This document shows, in pieces, positions 50,675-60,248 of a stretch of DNA of 64,000 nucleotides. The notes beneath the pieces are model-generated. The model was not told the origin of the DNA and ran no database searches. It saw nothing but the letters and a program-made list of their open reading frames with translations. Position 1 is the first letter of the stretch; the number at the start of each line of letters is the position of its first letter. A program made the position numbers and the translations under genes. The DNA is from Haloferax sp. Atlit-12N (GTDB lineage: Archaea; Halobacteriota; Halobacteria; Halobacteriales; Haloferacaceae): assembly GCF_003383095.1 (NCBI RefSeq), contig NZ_PSYW01000001.1:496001-560000 (forward strand), written 5' to 3'.

Positions 50675-52591
50675 TCAAATCCCAACTTCTGCAGCGTCAG
50701 TCGTCGCCGTCTCGAACGAAGAATTATCCCCCGGTGCAATCCCGATATCAGCTAACGACCGTTCGATGAGCGGTTTCGCGCGCTCAACGTCGACCATCTC
50801 GACCGTCTCGGACAGTCGCATCCGCGCCGACGCCTCCGAAAGCCGCTGCAGCGCGTCGAGCTTCCGCGCCGTAATTGGCAACGGTGGCCCGTCGTATTCC
50901 TTTTCGCCCATCGCGGTCGCGTAGCGTTCCGGCAGCGATGTCTTCGTCTCGACGAACCACTCGCGCATCTCCCGGGCGACTACCGGGTCACGAACGACTG
51001 GCTGGACCTGCTTCGCGGCCGTGACGTAGGCGGTGAACTCGTCGCGGTCGAGTCGGACCGATTGACCCGAGTCGTCTTCGTCGACGTCTTCTCCGAGCGC
51101 ACGCCGACCAGCACGATTCCGAGAGCGGACCATCTTTTCGGAAATGTCCCGAATCTTCGCTTCGTCTTCCTCCGAGCGAATCGTGAAGATGAGGTCGAAC
51201 CGAGAGAGGAGCGGCGACTTCAGTTCGACCTGGTCGGCGATATCCTTCGACGGGTCGAAATGTCCACCCATCGGGTTCCCCGCCGCGAGGAGCGACGTTT
51301 CGGCAGGGAGCATCGCGTTCTTCCCCGCCTTCGAGACGTGCACCTGCTGGGATTCGAGGGCAGTATGAAGCGCATCGAGGTCGCTCGTCTCGCCCTTGTC
51401 GAGTTCGTCGACGACGGCGATTCCCTTGTTCGCTCGAACCAGCGTTCCCGCCTCGATGCTGAACTGCTCGGACGAGAACGAGTCTTTCACGATCGAGGCC
51501 GTGAGGCCAGCGCTCGACGAACCGGTCCCGTCGGTGAGCGCGCCGCGCGGTGCGACCTCGTAGGCCGCCTCGAGGAGCAACGTCTTCCCGGTCCCCGGGT
51601 CACCGAGGAGAAACATGTGCGAGTCGCCGCGGTGGTGGGTGCCGTCCCGTCCCGTTCGTGCCCAACCACCGAACTGCTGGAGCACCAGCGCCTCCTTGAC
51701 GTGCCGGTGGCCTTGATGTGACGGCGCGAACGAATCGACGAGGAGTTCGAACGTGTTCGGCGCTGCTGCAACCTCGTCGATTATCGCTTCGTACTCGGAG
51801 AGGTCGGCGTCCTCGAAGCCACCCTGTTCGACCGTGTAGCCCGTCCCGACGAGGTCCTTCTCGAACACCACGTCACCGGTGTACACCGGGTTCAAGCGGC
51901 CGAAGAACGTCGTCCGCGTCCCACCTTCGACTCGCGGGTCTCCCGCCAAGGTACCGGTGAGATGGATATCGATGTGCTCGGTCTCACCACGGGCGTTCTC
52001 GGGCGGCTCCTGCAGGCGAATCTTCTGGTAGTTTGTCCATTCGGACTGCGTCTCGTTCAGTCGGAATGGGCCCTGCATTTCACACCCCTGACAGCGGTGC
52101 GGTTCTTGGAGCGACCCGAAGCTGTGTTGCGGAATATAGGTCATCGTCCCGCACCGGAAGCACTCGAACGCCGCCTCCTCGACCATCGGATTGACCGCGG
52201 TCCGCTTCGTAATCTGGCCTTCGAGTGCCAGCAGTCGCCCAATCCAGTCTTCGGGGGAGAACCCTCCGACGTCGAACGTCGCGTCGTCCGGGAGGTTCAC
52301 GACCGAGACCGAGGCTCGCGCCATCGGTTTCTCACGTCCGGGAATATCGAACTCTCTGACGACGTCTTCGAGTCGTTCTAGCGTCGTCTCCGGACGGGCG
52401 ACGATATCGCTCGCGACGCCCGACACGGCCGCCAGCGAAAGCTCCGAATCGTCGTGTTCGGCCTCGTACCGCGCGATAGCTTGCCAATCGAGTTCGAGGC
52501 GCGTTTCCTCCGGATAGTCATTGGCCAACTCGTAGATGTCGTCGATCGCGACCGCGTTGAGGACCTCCTCGAGTCGCGCTTCGTAGTTCAT
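50675..52591 (-). CDS. mcm: MCM replicative helicase (mobile-element paralogue)
   Basis: A 638-residue MCM protein. The N-terminal zinc site is C144/C147/C167/C170. The AAA+ core has Walker A GDPGTGKT (330-337), Walker B IAVVDE (391-396), sensor-1 N439 in AAGNP and arginine finger R464 in LLSRFD. It should unwind DNA at replication forks. It is shorter than intein-bearing chromosomal MCMs and has no intein. Extra MCM copies in archaea are known to derive from integrated elements. It is the last gene of the minus-strand operon, joined by ATGA overlap, so the element probably recruits host replication factors around its own helicase. Confidence 0.93.
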   Translation of the reverse strand: MNYEARLEEVLNAVAIDDIYELANDYPEETRLELDWQAIARYEAEHDDSELSLAAVSGVASDIVARPETTLERLEDVVREFDIPGREKPMARASVSVVNLPDDATFDVGGFSPEDWIGRLLALEGQITKRTAVNPMVEEAAFECFRCGTMTYIPQHSFGSLQEPHRCQGCEMQGPFRLNETQSEWTNYQKIRLQEPPENARGETEHIDIHLTGTLAGDPRVEGGTRTTFFGRLNPVYTGDVVFEKDLVGTGYTVEQGGFEDADLSEYEAIIDEVAAAPNTFELLVDSFAPSHQGHRHVKEALVLQQFGGWARTGRDGTHHRGDSHMFLLGDPGTGKTLLLEAAYEVAPRGALTDGTGSSSAGLTASIVKDSFSSEQFSIEAGTLVRANKGIAVVDELDKGETSDLDALHTALESQQVHVSKAGKNAMLPAETSLLAAGNPMGGHFDPSKDIADQVELKSPLLSRFDLIFTIRSEEDEAKIRDISEKMVRSRNRAGRRALGEDVDEDDSGQSVRLDRDEFTAYVTAAKQVQPVVRDPVVAREMREWFVETKTSLPERYATAMGEKEYDGPPLPITARKLDALQRLSEASARMRLSETVEMVDVERAKPLIERSLADIGIAPGDNSSFETATTDAAEVGI

Positions 52592-52902
52592 CCGACCACC
52601 CCGAGTAGCGATGTCCAGTCGAACGACAGCGCCCGCTCGATCGCCATCGAGACGAGCTCACGGCCGCGGCCGACGTTGAGCGAGACGACCCCGACGACCA
52701 GCAGGCCGGCGAGCGTGAGAGCGACCACTTTCGCGTCGTGAGCGGCCGTCGACGCGACGCCGGCGACGAGCGACCCCGCTTTCGAGGCCTTGTGGACGTA
52801 GCTCACAGTAACCAGCAGGGCGAGCAGTCCCATCACCGAGACGCCCTCGATACCGAAGGCCGTGAACGCCGTTTCCAGCGTCGCTCGGATGGGGTCGGTC
52901 AC
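52588..52902 (-). CDS. Three-helix small membrane protein
   Basis: A 104-residue protein with hydrophobic segments at about 21-38 (VSVMGLLALLVTVSYVH), 56-74 (VVALTLAGLLVVGVVSL) and a weakly hydrophobic C-terminus. ATGA overlaps join it to the surface-glycoprotein gene upstream and the MCM gene downstream. Function unknown; probably a membrane component of the same apparatus. Confidence 0.75.
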   Translation of the reverse strand: MTDPIRATLETAFTAFGIEGVSVMGLLALLVTVSYVHKASKAGSLVAGVASTAAHDAKVVALTLAGLLVVGVVSLNVGRGRELVSMAIERALSFDWTSLLGVVG

Positions 52903-55664
52903 TTGTCGTCACCACCGATTCGGAAGACGTTCTCCGGGGTCTTCGCCTCGACAATCCGCGCTTGCCGCCGCGTGTACCACCAGTAGCCGAGGCCACCGAC
53001 GACGAGTAGTACGCCGAGGACCGACGCGAGCGGAAGCGCGGTGTCGAGCGCCGATTGAACCGGAGCCGTGATGGACTCCGGCGAGATGAGCAACACACCG
53101 ACGAAGCCGGCGACGACGAGCGCCAAGCGGACGAGCGGCCGTTCGTACACCGGCGTCGACCGCGTCGAGGACATCCGTCGCTCCGTGTACGCGATGGCTC
53201 CGGCGATGATGACCAACACGAGTGCGGCCACCAGTCCGGGGTTCAGTACCGGCATCGCGGGGATGTAGTCCTCGGCAGTACTCGTGACGGCTCCGCCACC
53301 ACCGGCGAAGAACCCACTTCCCCCCGACGCATTGGACGACTCCGACGACTTCCGGATGTGGAGAATCTCACCCGAGTCGTCGTCGGCCAAGACGACTGTC
53401 TCACCCGCAACTGCGGAATCACGTTGCGTCCCGGCGGTCGTCGAGTAGAGGAGATACGTGTCACCGGCCGACGGCGACAGGAACTCGTATGTCACGCCGT
53501 CGCCGGTGTGCGCTCCCGGTCGGACTGAGAGCTTGGGTTCCGTCGTCGACGGATTCGTGATTCGGAAGCGAGCTTCACCGGTCGCCACGTCTACTCGAAC
53601 GGGAATCGTCGAGACGCGGAACGTCGACGCATCCGACGCCTCCGGGAGGTAGAGACGGTGGTAACCCGTCGCGGTCACCTCGTCGTACTCGGTGTCGTCG
53701 AACGACTCGTTGTAGGTGTAGTGGAGTCGGTGTTCGTCCGGCGACCCGCCGAGCGAGATATACGAGTCGTTCGACCACGAGTCGAGTTGAATCTCGGAGT
53801 CGAGTCGCTCACCGAGCGGTGTCGGGTCTGTCACCGTGAGAGAGCCGTTCGAGACCACTAACCTCTGTCCCCTGGCACGGAGCGAGACTGAATCACCACC
53901 AGAAACCGAGCCCATATCAACGACCAGTGCTGTTCCGTCGAAGTCGTAATCCTTCGGTGCCACGGTGGACCAACTTCCGCCGTTGTACCGCTTCTCGATG
54001 GACCTGATTTGCGCGACGTTTCCGGCAAACGGAATCGAGAGGGTCACACCGGTTTGGTCACCGGTGAACGTCTTGGTGACGTTGTACGACTCTCGCCACT
54101 TCGAGGACTCGTAACTAACCGATTGCTGGTCGTGTGCTGTATGAGAGAGTGAGAGATTTACGCTCGGAGTCGGAGCGTCATCTGATACGGAACCGGCACC
54201 AACTCTGAAGCCAATATTGTTCTCCCCCGACTGGACCCACGATTCGTTTACCGACAGGTTCGCAGTCTGACCTTCAGACAGCGTCCCGGTGAATCCAGTC
54301 GAATGGTTGTTGATGATAACCGTCGGGTTCCTCGTCAAGGACACCTCCGTATAGTTGATTGTCACGTCGAGCTTCCCGGATCCTGACGCCGAAATCGTCG
54401 AAGTCGACGGAGAGAGCTCTATCGAACCACTCTGTTGAATTGTCGTTGATCCGACCGAGAACGAACCACCATCACCGTCAGCGGTGATAGTCATGGAGTC
54501 AGTAGACGTTCCAGTATAGACTCTAATATTGTCGCCGTCTGCGGTTTCACCGCTTTGGTAGTCGTTGAAGTCGAAAACGATGTTCACAGAGTCATACGCC
54601 GACACATCCGTGTCGAAATATCGGGTCTGTGTAGAGCCAGAATATCCTGCGCTAAGTGACGTTCCAGTTGTTGTGATCACCGTTCCGTCAGCTTCCTCTA
54701 AGCGAACCTCAACACCGGAACCGATATCTGAACCCGTGTCCTGAACGTCAACCCTCACTTTGTCCAGGTACGACACCTCAGACACGTCAAGCGTTTTAGT
54801 GGTCGTCTCGCCTCCCGAGAGGTGGTAACCGCCTTTGTTGAACACTCTTGCAACAGGAGTCGCGGTTATCGATGCCGAATCAGCGAGATCAGACGCGAAG
54901 GAGATTGCCGCTGACGAACCACCTTCGACCGAGAATGTTTCCGACTCTGTCTCAGTCGACCGACTTCCCTCGACCATTGCGGTGAAATTGCTGACCGCAT
55001 CGACTGAGTTAACGGAGTAGGAAATTGTGGTCCCGTTCGTTGCGCCAAACGCGTTGACTCTGGTATCTCCCGAGAACGTCACCACGTTCGACGAGAAGTG
55101 CGCAACGTCGAACAACAACAGGCCGGCGTCGTACCGAACTGGCGACGACCACTCAGAACCGTCGTCGTGCGTCCCATAGATTCGCTCGGGAGTGTATCCG
55201 AGTGCGTCACGAACCGCACCGGCGTCTATCGCGACCGTCCGTCCAGTCGAGTGCACGTCGTCGCGCAGCACCAGTACGACCTCGCCACCACCGACAGTTG
55301 TACCGTTCACGTACCCCGACGCGCGACCGGGCGTCGTCGCGATGACTTCGAGCGACTCGGCGTGGTCCGATGCCATCACCGACCCTTCCAAGTCTGCAGC
55401 TCGGAGTGGTGGATTCGTACCGACTGGGAAGTCCTCTGAAACGTTCGCGTCAGGAACACCGACGAGACCACTCGGCACGGCCGCCGAGACGCCGACAAAC
55501 GGAACCAGTATCGATGCCACAATCATCGCGACCAGCAGGGCCGAGACCACCCGGTGGGGGCCCCCGAAAACCGGCCCCCGGGGGGGTTTATCCCAATCAT
55601 GATCATAATACGCGCGCGGGAGGCGTGTCAGAAAACCCGACAGTTTCCGGCGAATCCACCTCAC
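52899..55664 (-). CDS. Large surface glycoprotein with C-terminal membrane anchors
   Basis: A 921-residue exported protein. A cytosolic leader of about 37 residues precedes a signal/anchor helix (about 40-60). A beta-rich, Ser/Thr/Gly-rich ectodomain (about 62-800) has many N-x-S/T sequons. Three helices close it (about 806-828, 844-862, 877-901), with a short basic cytosolic tail ending FRIGGDDK. Size and layout suit a spike, S-layer-like or vesicle-coat protein of a mobile element. Overlaps (ATGA) tie it to the ATPase gene before and the small membrane protein after. GC drops inside the ectodomain (54.1-55.1 kb), a sign of fast change or a separate origin. Confidence 0.85.
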   Translation of the reverse strand: MRWIRRKLSGFLTRLPRAYYDHDWDKPPRGPVFGGPHRVVSALLVAMIVASILVPFVGVSAAVPSGLVGVPDANVSEDFPVGTNPPLRAADLEGSVMASDHAESLEVIATTPGRASGYVNGTTVGGGEVVLVLRDDVHSTGRTVAIDAGAVRDALGYTPERIYGTHDDGSEWSSPVRYDAGLLLFDVAHFSSNVVTFSGDTRVNAFGATNGTTISYSVNSVDAVSNFTAMVEGSRSTETESETFSVEGGSSAAISFASDLADSASITATPVARVFNKGGYHLSGGETTTKTLDVSEVSYLDKVRVDVQDTGSDIGSGVEVRLEEADGTVITTTGTSLSAGYSGSTQTRYFDTDVSAYDSVNIVFDFNDYQSGETADGDNIRVYTGTSTDSMTITADGDGGSFSVGSTTIQQSGSIELSPSTSTISASGSGKLDVTINYTEVSLTRNPTVIINNHSTGFTGTLSEGQTANLSVNESWVQSGENNIGFRVGAGSVSDDAPTPSVNLSLSHTAHDQQSVSYESSKWRESYNVTKTFTGDQTGVTLSIPFAGNVAQIRSIEKRYNGGSWSTVAPKDYDFDGTALVVDMGSVSGGDSVSLRARGQRLVVSNGSLTVTDPTPLGERLDSEIQLDSWSNDSYISLGGSPDEHRLHYTYNESFDDTEYDEVTATGYHRLYLPEASDASTFRVSTIPVRVDVATGEARFRITNPSTTEPKLSVRPGAHTGDGVTYEFLSPSAGDTYLLYSTTAGTQRDSAVAGETVVLADDDSGEILHIRKSSESSNASGGSGFFAGGGGAVTSTAEDYIPAMPVLNPGLVAALVLVIIAGAIAYTERRMSSTRSTPVYERPLVRLALVVAGFVGVLLISPESITAPVQSALDTALPLASVLGVLLVVGGLGYWWYTRRQARIVEAKTPENVFRIGGDDK

Positions 55665-57196
55665 GCGGTCTCACCCCCGGAACCGGAAGCCGACTTAAAT
55701 GACCGCGACGTCGACGGCAGCCGAGCGACGACGACTGATTCGTCGTCGTTTCGGCGCATCCTGACCACGACTTCCCCGTCTTCGACGACCGGTTCGTCGA
55801 AGGTCATGCCCTCGACCGGGGAGACGAGCTCGTCGCCGACCGCGCCGGTCGCGACCGAAATCCATCCCGAACCCGGATCGCGGACGTAGAGACGGTGGTC
55901 AACCTGGTTCTGCCACGACGCGAACACCGAGTCGTCGAACTCCGGTTCAGCTGGCGCGTCGGCCTCGGCCGCCATCGCCGTCGACGGGAGCTGTGTGGGT
56001 GCGCCGAGTCGGACGCGAAGCCACCGAGTCTCGTCTTCCGGCGCTTCGGCGACGTCTTTCCAGCCGAAGTAGCTGAACTTCGCCGTGTTGTAGCACAGGC
56101 CGGTTCCGATGGGAAGCCCCGACGTGAGGTCGCTCGTCATGGGGATGTTGTCGAAGCCGAGCGGCCACGTTCCGCGGACGTTCTTGACAGGGTTCGGCGA
56201 ACCGTCAGGCATCTGAATCCGCCACTTGAACTCGCGGCGAATCTTCTCGTGGACGTTCTCCTCGTAGTGGCCGAAGTAGAACTGCGAGAAGCGTGCCCGC
56301 CGCGACTCGGCCCACAGCGACCGCAGGAGTTCGATCTTGTCCCAGAGGCGTCTCCCCGGCGAGTTCCGCGCCGACTGCGGGACGAAGTCGCCGACCTCGT
56401 CGAAGATGAGCGCGGTCCAGCCGATGTGCGTGCCGTGTTCCGTGCGGGCGAGGATGAACGCGAACCACCAGTCGGTCAGCGGCGTCGCGTGGCGGCCTTC
56501 GGACGGGTCGGCCTCCCACGTCGGGACGAACGGAAGCGGCTCACCGACGCGTTGGGTCTCCTCTGTGAGTTCGCGGCAGCCGCTGAAACTCGGGTCCGGG
56601 TAGACGACGTTGAACGTCCCCGGCTGCTGCTCAGCGAGTTGGTCAACGAGATCGAGTACGTCCTCGTAGTATCGAACGTCGCGAGCGACGGCGTCGATGT
56701 CGGCATCGTAGCGACCCGCATCCTCGTCTTCCCACGTCGCCTCAACCGTCGCGTGCTCGGGGAGCCAAACCGTCGCCCAGTCCTTGAGCCGAAGCCACTC
56801 GGAGCGCGCGGGCGACCCGCGCCAGATGACTTTGTTCGCGTTCATCTCGTCGACGAACGGGAAGTCCTCCAACAGCCGAATCGCGAGCGACGCGGCCTTC
56901 GTCGACTTCCCCGACCCGCGGTCGCCCTTGATGAAGGCGTCAGTTCCGCGCGGCGTCGTCGTGACGGTCGGGTCCCGCTCGTGGACGACGAGGTCGGGAT
57001 ACACGCCCGACTTCACCTGTCCCGGCTCAGGGACGTAGTCGTCCGGCTTGAACGGCGGGATGCCGAACTTCTGCCGCATCTCGTAGGCGTCCGTCTTCCA
57101 ATGCTTCGGTGCGGAGTGAGCGACCGCTTGTCGGGTTCGCTCACCCCAATCGTGCCCCGCAGGCGGGGTGGCGTTGTTCGTGACCATGTTATCCAT
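55661..57196 (-). CDS. P-loop ATPase of the HerA/VirB4/FtsK type
   Basis: A 511-residue ATPase. Walker A is GDRGSGKST (91-99) and Walker B is TALIFDEVGDF with D266/E267. RSLWAESRRARFSQFYFGHY after Walker B matches the sensor region of DNA- or protein-pumping ATPases. The N-terminal 80 residues and an Asp/Glu-rich C-terminus are specific. It has no membrane helix, so it would dock onto the membrane proteins of the operon. It could package, transfer or secrete DNA or protein; relatives are found in pleolipoviruses and in conjugation systems. It overlaps the 259-aa gene by eight bases and the glycoprotein gene by ATGA. Confidence 0.82.
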   Translation of the reverse strand: MDNMVTNNATPPAGHDWGERTRQAVAHSAPKHWKTDAYEMRQKFGIPPFKPDDYVPEPGQVKSGVYPDLVVHERDPTVTTTPRGTDAFIKGDRGSGKSTKAASLAIRLLEDFPFVDEMNANKVIWRGSPARSEWLRLKDWATVWLPEHATVEATWEDEDAGRYDADIDAVARDVRYYEDVLDLVDQLAEQQPGTFNVVYPDPSFSGCRELTEETQRVGEPLPFVPTWEADPSEGRHATPLTDWWFAFILARTEHGTHIGWTALIFDEVGDFVPQSARNSPGRRLWDKIELLRSLWAESRRARFSQFYFGHYEENVHEKIRREFKWRIQMPDGSPNPVKNVRGTWPLGFDNIPMTSDLTSGLPIGTGLCYNTAKFSYFGWKDVAEAPEDETRWLRVRLGAPTQLPSTAMAAEADAPAEPEFDDSVFASWQNQVDHRLYVRDPGSGWISVATGAVGDELVSPVEGMTFDEPVVEDGEVVVRMRRNDDESVVVARLPSTSRSFKSASGSGGETA

Positions 57197-57968
57197 TCGG
57201 AACGAATCGCTCCGTATTCGGCTGACTCGGGACCTCTGCGGCGCGGCCCGACACCTGTCGGACGCTCGCGTTGAACCCGGCGAGGAAGAACTCCGCTGCC
57301 CACGACTCGCGGAAGAACAGGCCGCGAGGGTCGTCCGAGAGCAGGAGCCGACGCACCGGGAGTTCGAAGTACGCGGCCTCGATGACCCCGGCGTCGACTT
57401 CGGCGTAACTCGCCTGGACGACTTCCTGTCCCCACTCGACGAACGCGTCCTCGTCGCGGAAGCCCCGGAGCAGTTCGTCGAGGAGCCCCGACATCCGCGA
57501 CTGGAGCGTGCCGAGTTCGGGCCGCATCGCCGGGTGGAGCTGTGCCTGTGCGTCCGGGATATCGCCGACCTCGTCGGTTCCGAGGTAGTCCTTCGCCGAC
57601 CACCGGAACTCGCGGTGAGCGCGGCGAATGGCCGGCAAGAGGTCCATCACGGCCATCGACCGCCGTATCTCGTCGGCGGTCGCGGATGAGAAGGGCTCGT
57701 CCGCGTCTCGAAGCGGCCCCCACGGCTCATCGAGGAGCGCCGACATCGACCCCGGCGAGGAAATGACGGCCGCGAACCAGTCGTCCTCGAGCGCACCGAG
57801 CGTGTGGACGGTGACTTCGGACATCCATCGGAGTACACCCGACCGCGACTCGAACCCGTCGAGCAGTCGCTGGAAGGCGTCGCGCTGGTCCGCCGAGAGC
57901 TTCGCCAGCGCGCGACGTGGCACGTCTTCGGTGTCGGCCGAGTCGGCCCGGCGGTAGGTGCTACTCAT
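57189..57968 (-). CDS. Helical soluble protein of unknown function
   Basis: A 259-residue acidic, mostly helical protein starting MSSTYRRADSADTEDVPRRA. No membrane segment or catalytic motif is visible; it has long amphipathic helices (DQRDAFQRLLDGFESRSGVL, ELGTLQSRMSGLLDELLRGF). The ATG at 57968 overlaps the end of the 594-aa gene by eight bases and is preferred over a longer in-frame start. Position just before the ATPase suggests a cytosolic coupling or adaptor factor; this is inference. Confidence 0.75.
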   Translation of the reverse strand: MSSTYRRADSADTEDVPRRALAKLSADQRDAFQRLLDGFESRSGVLRWMSEVTVHTLGALEDDWFAAVISSPGSMSALLDEPWGPLRDADEPFSSATADEIRRSMAVMDLLPAIRRAHREFRWSAKDYLGTDEVGDIPDAQAQLHPAMRPELGTLQSRMSGLLDELLRGFRDEDAFVEWGQEVVQASYAEVDAGVIEAAYFELPVRRLLLSDDPRGLFFRESWAAEFFLAGFNASVRQVSGRAAEVPSQPNTERFVPNG

Positions 57969-59745
57969 CGGGCCGTCCTCCGTCCGTGCTCGCCTGCGCG
58001 CCATGGTCGTCGCCGAGGTAGCGACGAGCAACGGTGTCCATCTGCGACGCCTCTGCGCGGTCAGAGAGGGCTTTGTTTTCCGCCTTGTTCTCGGCGCGCT
58101 CGGAGTGGTAGCGGTCGAACAGCGTCTCCCACGACTTCACGTTCCCAATCTGGTCGGCGTGCTGCAGCATCGCCGCAAGCGCGTTGCCGTAGTGGACTGG
58201 CGCGAGGTCGACGCCGAAACGACCGGAGACCGGGCGCATCACCTTCGTCGCGAAGAGGACGCCCCCGCCGATGAGGAGTCCGAGCGACGGCGAATCGAGG
58301 AGAACGCTTCCGAGGAGCCACGACGCACCGAGCGCGGCCACACCGCCGAGAATCGCCGTCGCGTTTACGTCGAGGCGACCCTCCTCGTCGCGGGAGATGA
58401 GTTCCGGGAAGCGAATCTCGTGGCGTTCGGGTTCGTACTCGACCGGACTCTGGGACTCGGGGTCGAGGAAGAACAGTTCCTCGTAGGGGCCGCCGTTCAC
58501 CTCGATAGACGTTTGCGGCCGGCCGTTCGTTGCCATGTCCGCTCGAGCGCCACGAGCGCGGGCGTAGAACCGCGCCAGTCCGCGTTTCACCGCCGACCGG
58601 ATGCCGTCCGGGCCGCGGACCATCCGCTGTGGGTAGACGTCGGCGATGAGTCGGCCGGGAACAGCGTCCATGTCGACCGTCTGTCGGCCCTGCGACCCGC
58701 CGTCCGTCGCGATGTCGTCCGCGAGTGGGTCGGGACGGTTGTTTCCGTCCTGCGGCGCGGCCTGACGGACCATCGAGTCCATCCCGTCTTTCGCCCGGAG
58801 ACGGACGAAGAGCGCGAGATAGCTGTCGTCACCGAACCACTCGGTCGCGAGGATGCCGAGGAAGATGCCCCCGATGACGCCGAGCATCCACGGCGCACGG
58901 ATGAGCGACGACGAGACCTGCCGCCAGAACACGACCATCGCGGTGCCGATGCCGATGAGCGCCAGTATCCACGCTAGAAGCGAGATGCCGGGATTCCCGC
59001 GGGCCTTCTCGACCGCGCGGCGACCAACGAACAGCGTCACCGACGTGAAGCCGGCAAAGGGGAACGCGATGAGGCCGATCGACCACGCCAGCCGCGATCC
59101 TTCCGAGTTCGTCTCGATGGGCTTCGCCGCCTTCGACGAGGCGTGGTAGAACATCCAGCGCTTTGCGCCGGGGTTGGCGAGACAGTTCGGTTCACCGGGC
59201 TCTTCGACACACATCGTCGTCCGAACCCGGTCGTCGTAGTGCGGCAGCAGGTCGATGCGAATCGGCTTCGAGTAGCCCGCCGAGACGGTGACCTTCTGGG
59301 AGTGTGTGGTGACGTTCTTCGCGACTTCCTCCTCGACGACGGTCCCGTCCGACAACTCCTTCGAGACGGTGCCCGCCTTCCAGTAGGCGATGCGAACGGT
59401 CACGTTCTGGGGTTCGACGCCGAAGGCGCGGCGGGACTCGAGTCGGACGTAGTTGCGGCGGACCGTCTCGCCGGGACTCATGAACGACCACATCGGCGAG
59501 TCCTCACCCTCGATGACCAGCAGTCCCGTCGGGAGCGACTTCACGCCGTACTGCCCGAAGCTTCCGCTCGCTCGGACCGAGTCGGGCGCGTTCGCCGGCT
59601 TCTGCCCGCGCTCGTTCAACTGTTCGAGGGTGAGCCCCGAGTCCGTCTCAGTCGCCGTTTCGTTGGACTGTGCGACCGCACCGACCGGAACCAACAGTGT
59701 GACCAGCACCAGCGCCAGCAGCGCGAGCCTCACGGGTTGTCTCAT
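57961..59745 (-). CDS. Exported polytopic membrane protein
   Basis: A 594-residue protein. It begins with a signal peptide (RLALLALVLVTLLVPVGAVA, about 6-25), then an ectodomain of about 200 residues with a Cys pair (TTMCVEEPGEPNC), three helices (about 225-245, 260-280, 290-310), a cytosolic loop of about 140 residues, two more helices (about 470-515) and a long charged cytosolic tail. Size and topology suit the core membrane channel or scaffold of a secretion, conjugation or virion-assembly apparatus. No family is recognised. It overlaps the next gene by eight bases. Confidence 0.78.
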   Translation of the reverse strand: MRQPVRLALLALVLVTLLVPVGAVAQSNETATETDSGLTLEQLNERGQKPANAPDSVRASGSFGQYGVKSLPTGLLVIEGEDSPMWSFMSPGETVRRNYVRLESRRAFGVEPQNVTVRIAYWKAGTVSKELSDGTVVEEEVAKNVTTHSQKVTVSAGYSKPIRIDLLPHYDDRVRTTMCVEEPGEPNCLANPGAKRWMFYHASSKAAKPIETNSEGSRLAWSIGLIAFPFAGFTSVTLFVGRRAVEKARGNPGISLLAWILALIGIGTAMVVFWRQVSSSLIRAPWMLGVIGGIFLGILATEWFGDDSYLALFVRLRAKDGMDSMVRQAAPQDGNNRPDPLADDIATDGGSQGRQTVDMDAVPGRLIADVYPQRMVRGPDGIRSAVKRGLARFYARARGARADMATNGRPQTSIEVNGGPYEELFFLDPESQSPVEYEPERHEIRFPELISRDEEGRLDVNATAILGGVAALGASWLLGSVLLDSPSLGLLIGGGVLFATKVMRPVSGRFGVDLAPVHYGNALAAMLQHADQIGNVKSWETLFDRYHSERAENKAENKALSDRAEASQMDTVARRYLGDDHGAQASTDGGRPDE

Positions 59746-59757
59746 TCGAGACGCACC

Positions 59758-60180
59758 TCAGAACGTCCCCCGCCGGAGGCCCACGATGCCGCCGATGCCG
59801 AGCGCGACGATGGCGATGCCGACGAACTGAATCGTCGACAGCGGGACGACGCCGGAGAGGCCGGCTGTCCCGACCACGCCGACGATGATGCCCGAGATGA
59901 GTTCCGGCGCGTTGACGAAGAGATCGCCCAGCGCGGCACCGAGGTCTCCCAGCGACATCCCGGCCTCGTAGAGACCGCCAAGGACGCCCACGGTGAGCGC
60001 CGAGAGGAATCCGACCCCGCCGCCGATGGCACGCTTGGAACGCGCTCCGACGCCAGCACCGACTTCTGAGGCGGTCTTCTCGTCTTCGTACTCCGCCCAC
60101 GCGAAGCCGATGAGCACCAGCGCCGCGAAGCCGCCGAGCACGGCCAGCCAGTTCGATGTCAGCAGTTCGAGGACGTTCAT
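59758..60180 (-). CDS. Four-helix membrane protein
   Basis: A 140-residue protein: helix at about 9-28 (WLAVLGGFAALVLIGFAWAE), a charged loop, then further hydrophobic segments at about 53-70, 90-108 and 112-134, ending GLRRGTF. The organisation recalls small pore or TrbC/VirB2-like membrane proteins, but no similarity can be shown by eye. It lies 12 bases before the 594-aa gene. Confidence 0.72.
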   Translation of the reverse strand: MNVLELLTSNWLAVLGGFAALVLIGFAWAEYEDEKTASEVGAGVGARSKRAIGGGVGFLSALTVGVLGGLYEAGMSLGDLGAALGDLFVNAPELISGIIVGVVGTAGLSGVVPLSTIQFVGIAIVALGIGGIVGLRRGTF

Positions 60181-60248
60181 CGACCCGCCTCCGTCGACGT
60201 CGGTTCTGTTTCCGTTCGATTCGTCGTCTGCGTGTTACTTCGTTGCAT
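60177..60248 (-). CDS. Possible 23-residue coupled ORF
   Basis: Reads MQRSNTQTTNRTETEPTSTE then AGR. Its stop overlaps the ATG of the 140-aa gene (ATGA) and its start lies 14 bases inside the end of the 91-aa gene, filling the only sizeable gap of this part of the operon. It is Thr-rich and too short to judge; it may only relay ribosomes. Confidence 0.3.
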   Translation of the reverse strand: MQRSNTQTTNRTETEPTSTEAGR

